64,000 nt of DNA, taken from positions 25,446,297 to 25,510,296 of the forward strand of contig NC_089983.1 in NCBI RefSeq assembly GCF_036417845.1, given 5' to 3'. Origin of the DNA: Apteryx mantelli. Taxonomy: Eukaryota; Chordata; Aves; Apterygiformes; Apterygidae. Numbering within the stretch: position 1 is the stretch's first letter; every line of letters starts with the position of its first letter. The translations under genes and the position numbers were made by a program. The notes below the pieces were generated by a model, which saw only the letters and a program-made list of their open reading frames with translations, was not told the origin of the DNA and made no database searches. Shown in pieces: positions 61,476-64,000 of the stretch.

Positions 61476-64000
61476 GTAAACAGAGCACTTAATGTTATTT
61501 ACAGTTTATATTGTTTTCTCTGGTTACCAATAAAATAGGCCATTTTCAGACAGTATGGAAATGGCATTTCATTTGGAAATAGCAGAGCAGTTATCTGATT
61601 AAGTGGGAGTTCCATATTCAATTAGCCATAACTCTTTACAGCTGGTACCTTTTGATGCTGAAACTATTGCCTGAGCTCATTTAACTGTTATGGCTTCTTT
61701 GTTTAAATGGCAATAAAACTTTGCAGTATTCTGTAGTCAACAATATAGCATACCTTTTTATGTCCTTGGTTTAGGGGAGCTCTATGTTTATATAAATCAG
61801 GTAAAGAGAATGCTTTCAGAATAGAGTCATGTTTCTCACTAAACCCTGCGCATATTTCCTAACATGCATCTTGACATTTATTTGAATTTTTATTCTGGCA
61901 GAGATATTAATGTAGCATAGATTAAAGTGTAAAATACAGAGTACCCTGGAAAAGTCGTCTTCACCTTATAGCTGAATTTTTCTAAAGTTACACGTTGGGT
62001 ACAGTAGTCAAAAGTTTAGCAACAGTTTGGTTGAGATCTTATAGAAGCGAATGCTCTTCTGAATTGGTTTTGTATCCTGAAGATGCTTTTCCCTGGATTT
62101 CTGCCTAGTGTTCAGATTGGGTGAGTTTTCTCAAATAAAGCATGAACAGAATTACACAGGAGGGATACCAAACTTAGAGTTTTGGGGGAATTTTGTTCCT
62201 GTTCTCAAGGATATCAAAACTGTATGGTTTAGTGCCAGGCCTTTCATTTGTTGTGGGATGCCTGGCAATTTGATCACAAGGCAAAAAAGGGATAAAACTG
62301 TCTTGAATATAGGAAGGATGCAACTTGACAGGATTCTTTTGAGCACTACTGTAATAGAGTAATTCTTTTTTTTTTTTTCTTCCCCTTTAGGCAATGGTAA
62401 AGAATAGTTTTTTACCTGTGTCCCTGGTTTCAACTTTAAGAAACTTAAGTCTTACTAACTGTACTTACTAACTGTACTTACTTGCATGATACAATCTAAA
62501 AATAGGACTATACATAATACATTGACACCCTGTCTCTCAGTGGAAAAAGTTGGGCAGCTGGATTTCAAAATATCTGTTCATAGTGTTCAGTGTAGCGGCA
62601 TAAACTTGTCGTATGAAGAAGTTGTGATCTCCTCTCTGTAGAGTCCATTAAGCCTTGTTTTTTGATTAATAACTGTTGATCTTTATTATGAAACTGCTAA
62701 TACTGTTTTTAGCCCTAAATTGAAATGCAAAGGCAAGTTGTTAATCTTGATTATCTTGAAGGTATCAGAAATAAGCTACTCACAGCAGGAAACTGGGCAT
62801 TTGATTTCAAACTAAGTTTTCTGAAACCTGTTTACTGAAAGTGTCATAATGAGTTTAAAATTCCATGTACCTTCTTGGTTAAGAAGCTGCCTAAATAATA
62901 ACATAATATCAACTGCATGTTGCAGGGTTTTTTCCTTAGGGAAAGATTTAGGCAAACTGAATACATTGTACTAAGTTCAACCTTTACTCCAGCAATGGTT
63001 CAAAAAAATTAATGAGATTTTTTTTTCAAGGGACAGGTGCCAAGTCTGTTAATTAAAAAAAAAAAAGTTCTTAATGCAGATTTTGTATATACTGTATAGG
63101 CACATTTTTTTTCCCAGTAATAACTGGTCTCTTGAACAAACTTAGTGCTTTCTGTCAGGTGTAGAAATGGAAACCACTGGAATTTCCAGTTAATGCAGAA
63201 ACCCTGTTTTTCCTGAATTTGCCAAACTTTCTGGGCATATAAGATCTCAGTTGCAGATGTAGTGAAAAGTATGTAAATTCTGTTTCTGAGAGTAATATCA
63301 TTGCATCTAAGTTTACGCATGGCTTGCAACAAATACGAATAGCCTTAATTATCTCTAAAGTAGAGAAGATTAATAATTCATTTTCATTATACTATATTTT
63401 GTAGAGGAGAATCAATTTAACGTGTATTACCACCGAGCTCCCATATGTTTGAAAATTAATAACCAGCAGGTAGTTGAGAGTTTGCCAAGTTTTGCGAAAA
63501 TGACCAGTCTTTCTACAATGATTGCTTTTGATGTTTATATTAATTACTGGTGTCCATAACAGCATGAGAACCAAGATGCTTGGTTTGAGTTATTAGTAGG
63601 CAGGTAATTGAAGATACTCTTGGAGCATGTTCTAATGTTTCGTATCTCTAGATAGCTTTACTTTTTAACTTCTAGAAACTTTCATATATTGGTAGTATAC
63701 AGGTCATATGAAAACTCAATCTTCTGAATAGAAGGCTAAATATGGGCTTGAGTTTTAACCAAATATCTACAAAATTATTCCAGAGTTTTTTCTCTTGCAT
63801 ATTGCATCAGTGTTGCATATCTTTACCTTCATACTTGTATTGAGTGTTTTTCATTCACTTTTTTAATGGAAGCTTAAGGTCTGTCAGTGTTTTGTGAAGC
63901 CCTGGAAAATACATTTTGCCTGAAGTCTTCTCTTGACAGCTCTTTTTGAATCTGTAAAATGAAATGTAAGGCCCAGGAGATGTTGCATTGAGTTTGTCCT
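61476..64000 (+). other. LNPK: LNPK intron 9, incomplete at window edge
   Basis: No exon matching the expected proline-rich and zinc-finger coding sequence is seen. It contains a 13-bp tandem duplication at about 62452-62478 and a possible microexon at 62391-62396. Confidence 0.7.
62391..62396 (+). other. LNPK: Candidate 6-nt microexon in LNPK intron 9
   Basis: The six bases GCAATG are preceded by a long pyrimidine tract ending CCCCTTTAG and followed by GTAAAG. Exon 9 ends in phase 1, and six bases keep that phase. Inclusion would insert Gly-Asn after the PGM of residues 236-238 without shifting the frame. Chance is possible, since only six bases are involved. Confidence 0.3.

Noticed and set aside
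61199..61492. 97-codon continuous open frame with its own ATG at 61199
   Set aside because: Its core is LNPK exon 9. The upstream part is intron 8 and its tail runs past the donor at 61476, so the ATG is not a real start.
62452..62478. 13-bp tandem duplication in intron 9
   Set aside because: Ordinary slippage or duplication with no further signal.
1..64000. tRNA, rRNA, CRISPR arrays, bacterial-type operons, endogenous retrovirus genes
   Set aside because: No cloverleaf boxes, repeat-spacer arrays, ribosome-binding-site-linked frames, LTR pairs or gag/pol-like translations were seen on either strand.

Overview
The window is vertebrate nuclear DNA, most likely from a bird. It is AT-rich and CpG-depleted for most of its length, with a few sharp CpG islands. 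Coding sequence is confined to short exons with GT/AG borders. The only clear transposons are 5'-truncated CR1 retroposons ending in the ATTCTRTG octamer repeat, which is typical of birds. No SINEs are visible. A turtle or crocodilian is not formally excluded.

One protein-coding gene can be supported: LNPK (lunapark, KIAA1715), on the + strand. A CpG-island promoter lies at about 34.74-35.74 kb, with a non-coding exon 1 ending at 35143. Eight coding exons lie between 39568 and 61475 and encode residues 1-238: the N-myristoylation glycine, the first coiled coil, two membrane segments, the second coiled coil and the Ser/Pro-rich region. The zinc-finger part lies beyond the right edge. Every exon junction keeps the reading frame, so the structure is internally consistent.

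The left 34 kb shows no supportable protein-coding gene. In vertebrates LNPK lies beside EVX2 and the HOXD cluster, with its promoter facing EVX2, so this part should be the LNPK-EVX2 intergenic landscape (inference from synteny; no EVX2 or HOX homeobox is in the window). Positions 1-4690 keep unusually many CpGs and hold two dense islands, as expected at the edge of a Polycomb-type methylation valley around EVX2/HOXD. From 4.7 to 34 kb the DNA is ordinary AT-rich sequence with scattered CpG-retaining patches (near 13.5, 15.9, 16.7, 20.1, 24.1 and 24.8 kb), an inverted repeat at 13.4 kb, a 29-bp palindrome at 10.57 kb and some microsatellites.

LNPK introns hold a CR1 copy (45.4-45.9 kb), a fold-back pair of CR1 ends (59.56-59.66 kb), a duplicated sequence of about 155 bp in intron 1, and a possible 6-nt microexon (62391-62396). 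I see no sign of an undescribed multi-gene system. The points most worth a check are the microexon, the spliced upstream ORF in the LNPK leader, the 13.4-13.7 kb inverted repeat with its adjacent CpG-bearing block, and the intergenic CpG patches.
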